Shown here piece after piece: positions 1 through 7,540 of a stretch of 64,000 nt of DNA. The number at the start of each line of letters is the position of its first letter. Positions within the stretch are counted from its first letter, which is position 1. The translations under genes were made by a program, and so were the position numbers. Source of the DNA: Acetothermia bacterium 64_32 (GTDB taxonomy: Bacteria > Bipolaricaulota > Bipolaricaulia > Bipolaricaulales > Bipolaricaulaceae); NCBI GenBank assembly GCA_001508155.1, contig LGFI01000003.1, positions 1 through 64,000 on the forward strand, read 5' to 3'. The notes beneath the pieces were generated by a model. It made no database searches. It saw nothing but the letters and a program-made list of their open reading frames with translations, and was not told where the DNA came from.

Positions 1-284
1 GCATAGAGGGCGAGGATGGCTTCCGAAAGCTCCAGGGAGGTGCGCCGAAGGAAGAGGATTTTGGGATGGAAGTCCCCTTCCCGCACCCTTGGGACGCGCA
101 GGTCCTTCACAGGACCTACAAGGGTGAGGAGATCGCCGGTGTAGTAGCCGTTGGCCTTAGTGGGATTCTTTTCCAGGTACATGGCGCGCTCCTCCACCAT
201 CAGCCTTTCCAGAAGCCCCTTCACCATCGCCTTGATCCTCTCCTCCAGTTCCTTTAGGATCTCTTCGCGGGTTTTGTCCCGCAT
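1..284 (-). CDS. IS256-family (Mutator type) transposase, N-terminal part, cut by window edge
   Basis: The minus strand reads from an ATG at 284 to the left window edge without a stop (94 codons). The start has a good ribosome site (AGGAGGGAAGGCC). The protein begins MRDKTREEILKELEERIKAM and contains NGYYTGDLLTLVG, then DLRVPRVREGDF and LELSEAILALY. This is the pattern of the N-terminal region of IS256/Mutator transposases (a short basic helix, then RxVGxLxLxVPRDR-like text, then a SEAIxxLY stretch). The DDE catalytic residues would lie outside the window, so it cannot be judged whether the element is intact. It is transcribed divergently from the LacI-type operon. The element's outer end probably lies in 285-400, but I could not define an inverted repeat with only one end in view. 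Confidence 0.8.
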   Translation of the reverse strand, partial: MRDKTREEILKELEERIKAMVKGLLERLMVEERAMYLEKNPTKANGYYTGDLLTLVGPVKDLRVPRVREGDFHPKILFLRRTSLELSEAILALY

Positions 285-410
285 GGTGGCCTTCCCTCCT
301 TTCCAAGGTCCGTTTTTATGGGAAAGCTACCATGCCTCCAAGGCAGACACACTCCGCGGGGCATTACCAGTAGTTTGCCTAGGATCTTACCAGCTTTAAC
401 ACGCCACTAC

Positions 411-439
411 TTGACAACCAAGTCCTTTAGCACTACCAT
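411..439 (+). promoter_or_regulatory. Sigma-70 promoter of the maltodextrin operon
   Basis: TTGACA (411-416), a 17-base spacer, then TACCAT (434-439, 4/6 match to TATAAT). It lies 41 bases upstream of the ribosome site of the LacI-family gene. No other promoter is evident before the binding-protein gene, so it probably drives the whole operon. Confidence 0.65.
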
Positions 440-444
440 ACAAC

Positions 445-463
445 AACGATTCCGGAAACGATT
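445..463 (+). promoter_or_regulatory. Candidate operator of the LacI-type regulator
   Basis: AACGATT occurs twice (445-451 and 457-463), 12 bases apart, just downstream of the -10 box. The AAACGATTTT context resembles half sites of LacI-family operators, though the arrangement is a direct repeat and not the usual palindrome. Its position over the initially transcribed region fits autorepression. This is inference; no binding data are implied. Confidence 0.35.
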
Positions 464-479
464 TTGGAAGGAGGGTTGC

Positions 480-1505
480 ATGGGGCAGGGGAAAGTCACG
501 ATCCTGGACGTGGCGAAGCATGCTGGGGTGGTGCCGAGCACCGTCTCCCGGGTGCTAAACGGCTACCCCGATGTCTCTGAGGAGACCCGCACTCGCGTAC
601 TTAAAGCGATCGAAACGCTGGGCTACAAACCAAATCGGGCCGCCCGGGTCTTCCGCACCGGGCGCACCCAGACGGTGTCCCTCATCCTCCCGATGGTGGG
701 GACCGACTTCTACATCCGGCTTATCAACGCCATCGACGGGGAACTGGCCCGTTACGACTACGACGCAGCCCTCTTCCCCTTGCTCAGCCAGCGACGCCTG
801 GAGAGGTATCGAGATCCAGGGGCGCTCCCATACCACGCCGATGGGTTACTGATAAGCTCCCTCAACCCCGACCACCTGTTCCCCGGAGGAAAGATCCCAG
901 CAGATCTTCCAACCGTTCTGATCGATATCTATCACCCCGCCTACGACACGGTCACCGTCGACAACGTTAAAGGTGGCTATCTTGCGGGCGAACACCTGGC
1001 AGAGCGCCCTGCCGAAACGTTCGCCGTCATGGTGGAGGAGCGGTTCAACACCCCCTTTGCAAGCGGGGTATTCCGCGATCGACTTCAAGGGTTCAAGCAA
1101 GCGCTTCTGGATGCTGGCCAGCCGCTTCCGGAGGAGAACGTTATCACGGTGGAGTTCAGCTGGGACGGTGGACGGATCGCCGCTCGGGAGATCCTGAACC
1201 GCTGCCGGGGCCCGATCAACGTCTTCGCAAGCTGCGATCTCCTGGCCCGGGACGTGATGGACGAACTGAGGCATCGTGACCTTCCCATAGGGCGGGAGGT
1301 CCGGCTGATGGGCTTCGATGACCAGCCGTGGGCCGAGGATTGCAATCTGAGCACCGTGCGCCAGCCCATCGAGGCCATGGGGGCTTTCGCCGTAAAGCTT
1401 CTGCTGAAGCGCATGAAGGAACCCGACCGAAAGCTCACCCACAAGGTCTTCGAGCCCCAACTTGCGGTGAGGGGCTCAACCAAAGGAGGTGAGAGCGGGG
1501 GATAA
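480..1505 (+). CDS. LacI/GalR-family transcriptional regulator (maltodextrin operon)
   Basis: 341 aa. The open frame extends upstream to 318, but the ATG at 480 is preceded by GGAAGGAGGG and starts right at the DNA-binding domain. The helix-turn-helix occupies about residues 7-28 (TILDVAKHAGVVPSTVSRVL), followed by the hinge helix region (YKPNRAARVFRTGRTQTVSL). The rest is a periplasmic-binding-protein-like effector domain (VLIDIYHPAYDTVTVDN, FASCDLLARDVMDEL, MGFDDQPWA, STVRQPIEAMG), all normal landmarks of the family. It is the first gene of the operon, 51 bases before the sugar-binding protein gene, so it likely represses the transporter and amylase genes until a maltodextrin-like effector binds. 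The exact effector cannot be read from sequence. Confidence 0.9.
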   Translation: MGQGKVTILDVAKHAGVVPSTVSRVLNGYPDVSEETRTRVLKAIETLGYKPNRAARVFRTGRTQTVSLILPMVGTDFYIRLINAIDGELARYDYDAALFPLLSQRRLERYRDPGALPYHADGLLISSLNPDHLFPGGKIPADLPTVLIDIYHPAYDTVTVDNVKGGYLAGEHLAERPAETFAVMVEERFNTPFASGVFRDRLQGFKQALLDAGQPLPEENVITVEFSWDGGRIAAREILNRCRGPINVFASCDLLARDVMDELRHRDLPIGREVRLMGFDDQPWAEDCNLSTVRQPIEAMGAFAVKLLLKRMKEPDRKLTHKVFEPQLAVRGSTKGGESGG

Positions 1506-1556
1506 CTTGGAGCACATAGAGAGCAGTTCATGCCAGTCTTTAATGAGGAGGTGGCG

Positions 1557-2789
1557 ATGAGGGCCATTAAGTTAACAGTGCTGATGTTGGCGGCCGTTGT
1601 CTTGGCCTCTGGGCTGGGGTTCGGTGAAAAGATCACATTTTGGCACTACTGGGACGGGGCAAACCTCCAAGCCCTTCAGAGTCTGATAAAACAGTATGAG
1701 GAGGCACACCCCGGTATCACGATCGAAGCCGTTTTTGTCCCGGGCGCGGAGCTTCTAACCAAGCTACAGACAGCCATCATCTCGGGGAAGACCCCAACGA
1801 TTGCCATCGCTGACCTAATCGCCATGCCCACCCTGGTTCGGAGCGGGGCTCTTATCCCCCTTGATGAGTACATCGAACAAACCGACATCGACATGAACGA
1901 TTTCTTTGAGGGGCCGCTTGCCTATGGCAGCTACGAGGGCAGGTTTTACAGCCTTCCCGTGAGCGCTTCTAACCTCGGCTTGTTCTGGAACAAGAACTTA
2001 TTCAAAGCCGCTGGGCTTGATCCCGAGCGACCTCCCCGAACCTGGGAAGAACTGGTAGAGTTTGGTCGCATTATCAAAGAGAAAACCGGAAAATGGGGAT
2101 ATGAGCTTTACACCGCGGGAGGGGAGGGAACGACCTGGCAGTGGCAGGTCTTCCTGTGGAGCGCTGGAGGGGAATTCCTGTCAGAGGACCTGAGCGCACC
2201 CGCGTTCAATTCCGAGGCAGGGGTACGGGCCCTCCAATTCTGGGTGGACCTCATCCACACGTACCAGATCAGCCCCTTAGCACCATGGGGGCTCTTCGGC
2301 CGTGGGGAGGCCGCCATGGTCATGGACGGCTCCTGGATGACCCAGTTCTTCCCCATGCAGGTCAACTTCGAGCTGGGGGCCGCGCCCTTCCCTTACCCAG
2401 CGGATGGGGAACCCGCTACCAACATGGGTGGGGAACAGATCTTCATCTTTAAAGGTGATCCCGATTTACAACAGGTCGCTTGGGACTTCATCACCTGGTT
2501 CACCGGCACGGAGATCCAGGTCCAATGGGACCGTCTCACCGGTTTCATGCCGATCAGGCGCTCTGTTGCCCAGGATCCTGCATATATAGCATGGGTGAAG
2601 AATGCCCGGCCTTTGCTGCTGCCATTCGTCGAATCCATGCAATACGCGCGGCCGCGCCCACCAGTCCCTGAATACCCGCGGATCTCCGATATCGTGGCTA
2701 ATTACATCCAGGAAGCCCTGTATGGCCGGATGACCCCTGCTGACGCTTTGGATAAGGCAGCTGCCGAGGTCGCACAACTGCTCCGGTAG
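1557..2789 (+). CDS. Sugar ABC transporter substrate-binding protein (extracellular family 1, MalE/UgpB-like)
   Basis: 410 aa, starting at the ATG at 1557 behind a GAGGAGGTG ribosome site; an in-frame upstream ATG at 1530 is less likely. Residues 1-23 form a signal peptide (basic start, hydrophobic core LTVLMLAAVVLASGLG). The mature protein opens with ITFWHYWDG, typical of family 1 solute-binding proteins, and carries ISGKTPTIAIADL, YSLPVSASNLGLFWNK and MVMDGSWM. It would capture an oligosaccharide outside the cytoplasmic membrane and deliver it to the permease pair encoded next. The adjoining GH13 amylase points to a maltodextrin or related alpha-glucan. No lipobox is seen, so it is probably soluble in the periplasm. 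Confidence 0.9.
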   Translation: MRAIKLTVLMLAAVVLASGLGFGEKITFWHYWDGANLQALQSLIKQYEEAHPGITIEAVFVPGAELLTKLQTAIISGKTPTIAIADLIAMPTLVRSGALIPLDEYIEQTDIDMNDFFEGPLAYGSYEGRFYSLPVSASNLGLFWNKNLFKAAGLDPERPPRTWEELVEFGRIIKEKTGKWGYELYTAGGEGTTWQWQVFLWSAGGEFLSEDLSAPAFNSEAGVRALQFWVDLIHTYQISPLAPWGLFGRGEAAMVMDGSWMTQFFPMQVNFELGAAPFPYPADGEPATNMGGEQIFIFKGDPDLQQVAWDFITWFTGTEIQVQWDRLTGFMPIRRSVAQDPAYIAWVKNARPLLLPFVESMQYARPRPPVPEYPRISDIVANYIQEALYGRMTPADALDKAAAEVAQLLR

Positions 2790-2830
2790 CCTTGGTTTTA
2801 GGGGTAAACCTGCGCTGGAAAGCGTTGCAC

Positions 2831-2857
2831 GAGAGGGGGGCTTGCCGCCCCCCTCTC
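2831..2857 (+). promoter_or_regulatory. Strong intercistronic hairpin after the sugar-binding protein gene
   Basis: GAGAGGGGGGC (2831-2841) and its perfect complement (2847-2857) flank a 5-base loop, TTGCC. There is no T-run, so it is more likely an mRNA-stabilising or ribosome-modulating element than a terminator. It lies between the binding-protein stop (2789) and the hydrophobic start of the permease, and it argues against the permease starting at 2792. Confidence 0.7.
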
Positions 2858-2866
2858 CGACGGGGG

Positions 2867-3736
2867 TTGCAGGAGTTTCCGGTCGCCTTTTGGTTTTTGC
2901 TTCCCGCCATCCTTGTCCTGGGGACGTTTAACTTTTACCCGGCTTTTTACTCCCTGTGGCTTAGCTTTTTCGAATGGGACGGGTTTAGTCCCCAGCGCAC
3001 TTTCATAGGCGTTGAGAACTACACCTCGCTGCTGAAAACAGGGGAATTTTGGAATTCGGTCAGGGTAACCCTCATCTACGCAGGTGGGGTGACGGTGGCG
3101 GCCCTATTGATCGGGTTGGGCGTAGCGGTCCTTCTGAACCGCCAAATCACTGGGCGTTCGTTTTACCGCACCCTGTACTTCTTGCCCGTCATCACCCCTA
3201 CAGTGGCTGCCGGGGTGGTGTGGAAGTACCTGTTTGACCCAACTCAGGGTGTGGTCAATCGGCTCTTGGCGCTCATCGGCGTTTCAGGGCCTGCGTGGCT
3301 TAACGATCCCTCCTGGGCATTGCTCTCCATAGTAATTGTGGGCACTTGGAAGCGCGTGGGCTTTAACATGGTCGTTTATCTTGCAGCCCTGCAGGGCGTA
3401 CCTCGCATGTACTATGAGGCGGCCGCGCTCGATGGGGCCAACGCCTGGGATGTTTTTCGGCGGATCACAGTTCCTCTACTGACACCTACCACGTTGTTCT
3501 TGATCATAACTTCATTGATCGAGGCTTTTCAGGTTTTCGACTTAGTTTACGTTATGACAGGCGGAGGGCCTTTGAGAAGCACGGACGTAGTGGGGTACTA
3601 CCTATATCGTCATGCCTTCCGGTACCATCAACTGGGGTACGCTTCCGCCATCGCTTACTTCATGTTCTTGCTGATCTTTGTGATCACGCTACTACAATTC
3701 CAGCTCGGACGCGGAGGTGGGGCAGTTGAAAGCTAA
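2867..3736 (+). CDS. Sugar ABC transporter permease, MalF/UgpA type
   Basis: 289 aa from TTG at 2867. The open frame could start at TTG 2792, but that would place an 11-bp hairpin inside the gene and add a non-conserved basic tail. Family members begin about where LQEFPVAFWFLLPAILVL starts. Six hydrophobic segments are visible, and the EAA loop that contacts the ATPase is present (YYEAAALDGANAWDVFRRIT, about residues 183-202). With the next gene it forms the inner-membrane channel. Its stop lies inside the next gene, so the two are translationally coupled. No ATPase (MalK/MsmX) gene is present in the locus. The start codon is uncertain. Confidence 0.88.
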   Translation: MQEFPVAFWFLLPAILVLGTFNFYPAFYSLWLSFFEWDGFSPQRTFIGVENYTSLLKTGEFWNSVRVTLIYAGGVTVAALLIGLGVAVLLNRQITGRSFYRTLYFLPVITPTVAAGVVWKYLFDPTQGVVNRLLALIGVSGPAWLNDPSWALLSIVIVGTWKRVGFNMVVYLAALQGVPRMYYEAAALDGANAWDVFRRITVPLLTPTTLFLIITSLIEAFQVFDLVYVMTGGGPLRSTDVVGYYLYRHAFRYHQLGYASAIAYFMFLLIFVITLLQFQLGRGGGAVES

Positions 3737-4547
3737 ACACTTCAAAAAGCTGCTCATCCACGGTTTACTGCTATCCGGCGCTTTCATCGCAGCTATGCCT
3801 TTCTTGTGGATGATTACCACCTCTCTAAAACCCCCAGGCAAGGTATACGATGCCCCCCTTTTTGTCCCTTTATACTTTTATTGGAGCAACTACGTTAAGG
3901 CTTGGTCTTTTGCTCCATTTCCTAGATTCTTCCTTAATAGTGCAATCATGGCGATCGGTATCACCCTCTCTCAAACCCTCCTCTCCGCCCTGGCTGGGTA
4001 TGCCCTTGCTCGGCTCAAATTTCCCGGTCGAAACACCCTTTTCTTTCTCATTTTAGGCACAATGATGATACCATTTCCTATTACCTTGATCCCAAGCTTT
4101 CTTATTGTAAATAGCTTGGGTTGGATTGACACTTATCAGGGACTCATTGTGCCACGAGCCGTTAGTGCGTTTGCTATCTTCTTGTTCAGGCAATTCTTCC
4201 TTTCCCTGCCGCGTGAGTTGGAAGAAGCTGCGCTCATTGACGGGGCCAACCGGTTCACGATCTTTTTTCGGATCATCCTGCCACTGTCATCCCCTGTTAT
4301 AGCGACGAGCGCCATTTTTTCTTTCCTCTTCGCTTGGAACGATTTCCTCTGGCCCCTGGTGGTGACCAATTCGACAAGGATGAGAACGATCCAAGTAGGG
4401 TTGGCCATGTTCCAAGGACAATACGGCATCTTTTGGACATTGCTTATGGCGGCTAGCACGATTGTTATAGCCCCTGCGATCATAGCTTTCCTGGTAGCCC
4501 AAAGGCGCTTTGTCGAGGGCATCACCACGACTGGTTTAAGGGGGTAA
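3726..4547 (+). CDS. Sugar ABC transporter permease, MalG/UgpE type
   Basis: 273 aa. I prefer TTG at 3726 because GGAGGTG (3713-3719) lies six bases before it; GTG at 3717 is the alternative and would overlap that ribosome site. The protein has about six membrane segments, the MPFLWMITTSLK opening typical of MalG-type permeases, and an EAA loop (ELEEAALIDGANRFTIFFRI) for ATPase contact. It overlaps the end of the MalF-type gene by a few codons and is followed four bases later by the amylase gene. It pairs with the preceding permease to import oligosaccharide. Confidence 0.9.
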   Translation: MKAKHFKKLLIHGLLLSGAFIAAMPFLWMITTSLKPPGKVYDAPLFVPLYFYWSNYVKAWSFAPFPRFFLNSAIMAIGITLSQTLLSALAGYALARLKFPGRNTLFFLILGTMMIPFPITLIPSFLIVNSLGWIDTYQGLIVPRAVSAFAIFLFRQFFLSLPRELEEAALIDGANRFTIFFRIILPLSSPVIATSAIFSFLFAWNDFLWPLVVTNSTRMRTIQVGLAMFQGQYGIFWTLLMAASTIVIAPAIIAFLVAQRRFVEGITTTGLRG

Positions 4548-4550
4548 GCC

Positions 4551-5948
4551 ATGCGGATCCCAAACTGGGTGCCCGATGCTGTGTTCTACCAGATCTTCCC
4601 CGACCGTTTTTACAACGGCGATCCGAGCAATGATCCGCCTGATACTGAGCCTTGGGGCGGTATTCCCACCCGGGAGAACCTCTTCGGAGGGGACCTTGAG
4701 GGCGTCATCCAGAAGTTGGATTACATCGCCGACCTTGGAGCAAACGCCATCTACCTCACCCCGATATTCAGAGCCGGAAGCAATCACAAATACGATACCT
4801 TCGACTACTTCGCAATAGACCCGGCGTTCGGGGACGATACGGTCTTCGACCGTTTAATTCATGAAGCCCATGCCCGCGGTATCCGCATCGTCTTAGACGG
4901 GGTATTCAATCACTGTGGGGTCGGATTTCCACCCTTCCAGGATCTGCTTAGGAAGGGGGCTTCCTCGCGCTACAAGGATTGGTTCATGCCCTACGATTTT
5001 CCGCTCCGCATGAAGCCCTATCCCAACTACGCAACCTGTGGCGGCGTAGCTTACATGCCGAAGCTGAACACGCGCAACCCCGATGTGGAGGCCTTCATCC
5101 ACCGGGTAGCTTTATACTGGCTTGAGCGCGGCATCGATGGTTGGCGCCTCGATATGGCCTATGAGATCCATCCAGGGTTTTGGCGGCGATTCAGAAAAGC
5201 GGTGAAAGAGCGCTTCCCGGACGCTTATTTGGTTGCCGAGGAATGGCGCGACCCTTCCCCTTTGCTCCAAGGCGAGGCTTTCGACGGGGCAACACACTAC
5301 CAGCTGCGGGAACTGCTTTTGGATTTCTTTGTCCGGAAGGCGCTTTCAGCCGACAGCTTCGCCCGTGCCCTTGAGGTCCTCAGAGGAAGGCTTCCTCCAG
5401 GTGCAGAATGGGGGATGCTCACCCCTCTTGGCAGCCACGACACCCCTCGGCTCCTGACCGTGTGCGGCGGGGATCCTAAGGTCGCCCTTCTCATGTTTTC
5501 CTTTTTGTTTACCTATCCTGGTGCACCCCTCATCTACTACGGGGATGAAAATGGGATGGAAGGAGGGGATGATCCCGACTGCCGGCGCCCCATGATCTGG
5601 GAGGAAGCGGCGTGGAACCAAGAGATCCGCGAGGGCGTCCGCCGCCTTGTCCGTCTTCGACACAAGATCGAGGCCTTACGGCGCGGCGTTTTCAAGATGG
5701 GCTACGCGGAGGACCGCATATTCAGCTTCTACCGTTTGGGACGGGGGGAAAGCGTGTTCGTAGTTCTTAACGATACTCCTGTGGCACGGGCTGCGACGAT
5801 TCCCGTGTTATACGAAGACGGCACAATCCTTAAGGATAGTTTGACCGGTGAGCTTTACAGGGTATCCCGAGGCTGCTTACGTTTCGATCCACTGCCCCCG
5901 CGGCGAAGCTTAGTCCTAGTCGCTGAATCCGAGGCCGCCATCAGGTAG
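4551..5948 (+). CDS. GH13 alpha-amylase family enzyme (cyclomaltodextrinase/neopullulanase-like), cytoplasmic
   Basis: 465 aa, ATG at 4551, no signal peptide, so probably cytoplasmic. The (beta/alpha)8 barrel motifs of GH13 are all present: DGVFNH (residues 116-121), the nucleophile Asp201 in GWRLDMA, the proton donor Glu230 in LVAEEW, and the third carboxylate Asp297 in GSHDTPRL. The opening VFYQIFPDRFYNGD matches the neopullulanase/cyclomaltodextrinase subfamily. Those enzymes usually have about 580 residues with an N-terminal CBM34 domain, which is absent here. It would hydrolyse the oligosaccharides imported by the three preceding gene products. Exact specificity (maltodextrin, cyclodextrin, pullulan fragments) cannot be settled from sequence. 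Confidence 0.9.
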   Translation: MRIPNWVPDAVFYQIFPDRFYNGDPSNDPPDTEPWGGIPTRENLFGGDLEGVIQKLDYIADLGANAIYLTPIFRAGSNHKYDTFDYFAIDPAFGDDTVFDRLIHEAHARGIRIVLDGVFNHCGVGFPPFQDLLRKGASSRYKDWFMPYDFPLRMKPYPNYATCGGVAYMPKLNTRNPDVEAFIHRVALYWLERGIDGWRLDMAYEIHPGFWRRFRKAVKERFPDAYLVAEEWRDPSPLLQGEAFDGATHYQLRELLLDFFVRKALSADSFARALEVLRGRLPPGAEWGMLTPLGSHDTPRLLTVCGGDPKVALLMFSFLFTYPGAPLIYYGDENGMEGGDDPDCRRPMIWEEAAWNQEIREGVRRLVRLRHKIEALRRGVFKMGYAEDRIFSFYRLGRGESVFVVLNDTPVARAATIPVLYEDGTILKDSLTGELYRVSRGCLRFDPLPPRRSLVLVAESEAAIR

Positions 5949-6035
5949 CCGGGTAATCCCGTGCTTTTAAAGGCTTGAGCTTGGAGATCCTCCTGAGCGA
6001 GGGGAGTTCCTGGCCTGCGTCTAGCGCGAAGGGGG

Positions 6036-6968
6036 CTATCGGCCCAGGCGTTCACCGGGCCTTGGGCGCCAGCCGTTTAGGAAATCGAGCCCGGACATGC
6101 GGCGCTTCCCCTCCGGTTGCACCTCGATGAGCTCCACCGCCCCCGCCCCGCACAGGACGCAAGGCCGTCTTCCTTGGGCGTAAATGGTCCCCGGAGGGCC
6201 GGCAGGGCCCCCTTCTAGAACCTTTGTGCGATGGATCTTTAGGAGGCGTCCGCGGAAGTGGGTGAAGGCCGAGGGCCAGGGGTTCATGCCCCGCACCCAG
6301 TTGTGCACCCGCTCCGCCGGCCAGGACCAATCTATCTCCCCATCCTCCTTGCGGAGCCGGGGGGCCAAGCTCCCCTCCTTCGGCTGCGGCCTTGGACGGA
6401 TGCGACCGGCTACGTACCCATCTATTGCCTCGAGGAGCAGCCTCCCCCCGAGCTCGGCCAGGCGCCCCTCAAGCTCCCCCCGCGTCTCATCCGGCCCGAT
6501 CTCCACCTCCTCCTGAAGCAGGATGGGACCGGTGTCCATGCCCTCATCCAGGAGGAAGATGGTAACCCCGGTCTTCCGTTCCCCATTCAGGATGGCCCAA
6601 GCCACCGGGGCCGCCCCCCGGTAGTGTGGAAGGAGCGAGGCATGCACGTTGATGCAGCCCAGCCGAGGGAGCTGGAGGACCTGCCTTTTCAGGAGTTGGC
6701 CGAAGGCGGCCACCACCAAAAGGTCCAGCTTGAGCGAGCGGAGCCGGCCCAAGGGCTCCGGGGCGTTGATTGAGGGGGGCTGGATCAAAGGGAGGCCGAG
6801 CTCCTCTGCGGCCGTCTTCACCGGCGGGGGCTTTGGGGAGAGCCCGCGGCCGGCCGGCCGGTCTGGCTGGGTGATCACAAGGAGGATCCGCCCGGCCCCG
6901 GCCAAAGCGCGGAGGACAGGCACGGCGAACTCCCCGGTCCCGGCAAAGGCGATCCTTAGGTCCCTCAA
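6036..6968 (-). CDS. fmt: Methionyl-tRNA formyltransferase
   Basis: 310 aa. Formylates initiator Met-tRNA using 10-formyltetrahydrofolate. The N-terminal formyltransferase domain begins LRIAFAGTGEFAVPVL and carries the folate-site block NVHASLLPHYRG (residues 107-118) and DEGMDTGPIL. The C-terminal OB-like domain (VHNWVRGMNPWPSAF) is complete. The start overlaps the stop of def by four bases (ATGA), the common def-fmt pairing that couples formylation with later deformylation. Length and motifs are normal. Confidence 0.96.
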   Translation of the reverse strand: MRDLRIAFAGTGEFAVPVLRALAGAGRILLVITQPDRPAGRGLSPKPPPVKTAAEELGLPLIQPPSINAPEPLGRLRSLKLDLLVVAAFGQLLKRQVLQLPRLGCINVHASLLPHYRGAAPVAWAILNGERKTGVTIFLLDEGMDTGPILLQEEVEIGPDETRGELEGRLAELGGRLLLEAIDGYVAGRIRPRPQPKEGSLAPRLRKEDGEIDWSWPAERVHNWVRGMNPWPSAFTHFRGRLLKIHRTKVLEGGPAGPPGTIYAQGRRPCVLCGAGAVELIEVQPEGKRRMSGLDFLNGWRPRPGERLGR

Positions 6969-7477
6969 ACCGAATGGGCTAAGCTCTTGTCCTCGTCCCT
7001 CTGGGAGCGCAGCCTGCGGTACTCCCGCAAAAGCCGGCGCCGCTCCCCGGCCGAGAGGTGATCCAGGTACAGGACCCCGTCCAGGTGATCGATCTCGTGC
7101 AAGAGGAGCCGGGCCTCAAGCCCCTCAAGGGAGAGGTCGACCTCCTCCCCATCCTCGAGGAGAGCCCGCACGCGGACCTCCTTTGGCCGTGCCAGGTCCG
7201 CCTCCACCCCGGGGATGGAAAGACAGGCCTCGCTTTCCAGCTCCAGCTCCTCCGAGCGCCAGATCACCCTTGGGTTTAATAGGATCCGCTCCTCCTCGCC
7301 CAAACGGACCAGGATCACCCGGTGAAGGAGCCCCACCTGGTTGGCGGCAAGGCCCAACCCCTCCACCTGGGAGAATGCCTCCCGCAACCTCTGAGCTGCC
7401 TTGCGGGCGGCCGGGCTTTGGGGCTCCACCTCCTTGGCCCGCCGCCGCAGCGCCCGATCGGGGTAAAGAAGGATCAT
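6965..7477 (-). CDS. def: Peptide deformylase
   Basis: 170 aa. Metalloenzyme removing the formyl group from nascent proteins. The three family motifs are visible: GLAANQVG (for GxGLAAxQ), EACLSIPG (for EGCLS, supplying the metal Cys) and HEIDHLDG (HExxH metal site). Two changes from consensus are Asn for Pro in the first motif and Ala for Gly in the second; neither removes a catalytic residue. It starts at ATG 7477 behind AAGGAGGAAAGGG and overlaps fmt. Its promoter overlaps that of divergent recG. Confidence 0.95.
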   Translation of the reverse strand: MILLYPDRALRRRAKEVEPQSPAARKAAQRLREAFSQVEGLGLAANQVGLLHRVILVRLGEEERILLNPRVIWRSEELELESEACLSIPGVEADLARPKEVRVRALLEDGEEVDLSLEGLEARLLLHEIDHLDGVLYLDHLSAGERRRLLREYRRLRSQRDEDKSLAHSV

Positions 7478-7488
7478 CCCTTTCCTCC

Positions 7489-7540
7489 TTGGCTATCGAG
7501 CAGGAACGCTTATTATAGATGGCACGTCATATGGCCACAA
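7489..7540. promoter_or_regulatory. Overlapping divergent promoters for recG (+) and def-fmt (-)
   Basis: Plus strand: TTGGCT (7489-7494), 16 bases, TATTAT (7511-7516). Minus strand: TTGTGG (7540-7535), 17 bases, a perfect TATAAT (7517-7512). The two -10 boxes share the same TA-rich bases, so the promoters should be mutually exclusive. The plus-strand -10 lies two bases before ATG 7519, which favours translation from the second in-frame ATG at 7531. Confidence 0.6.

Noticed and set aside
318-479. Upstream extension of the LacI-family gene
   Set aside because: The extension overlaps the TTGACA promoter and operator; the DNA-binding domain starts at the ATG at 480 with a good ribosome site.
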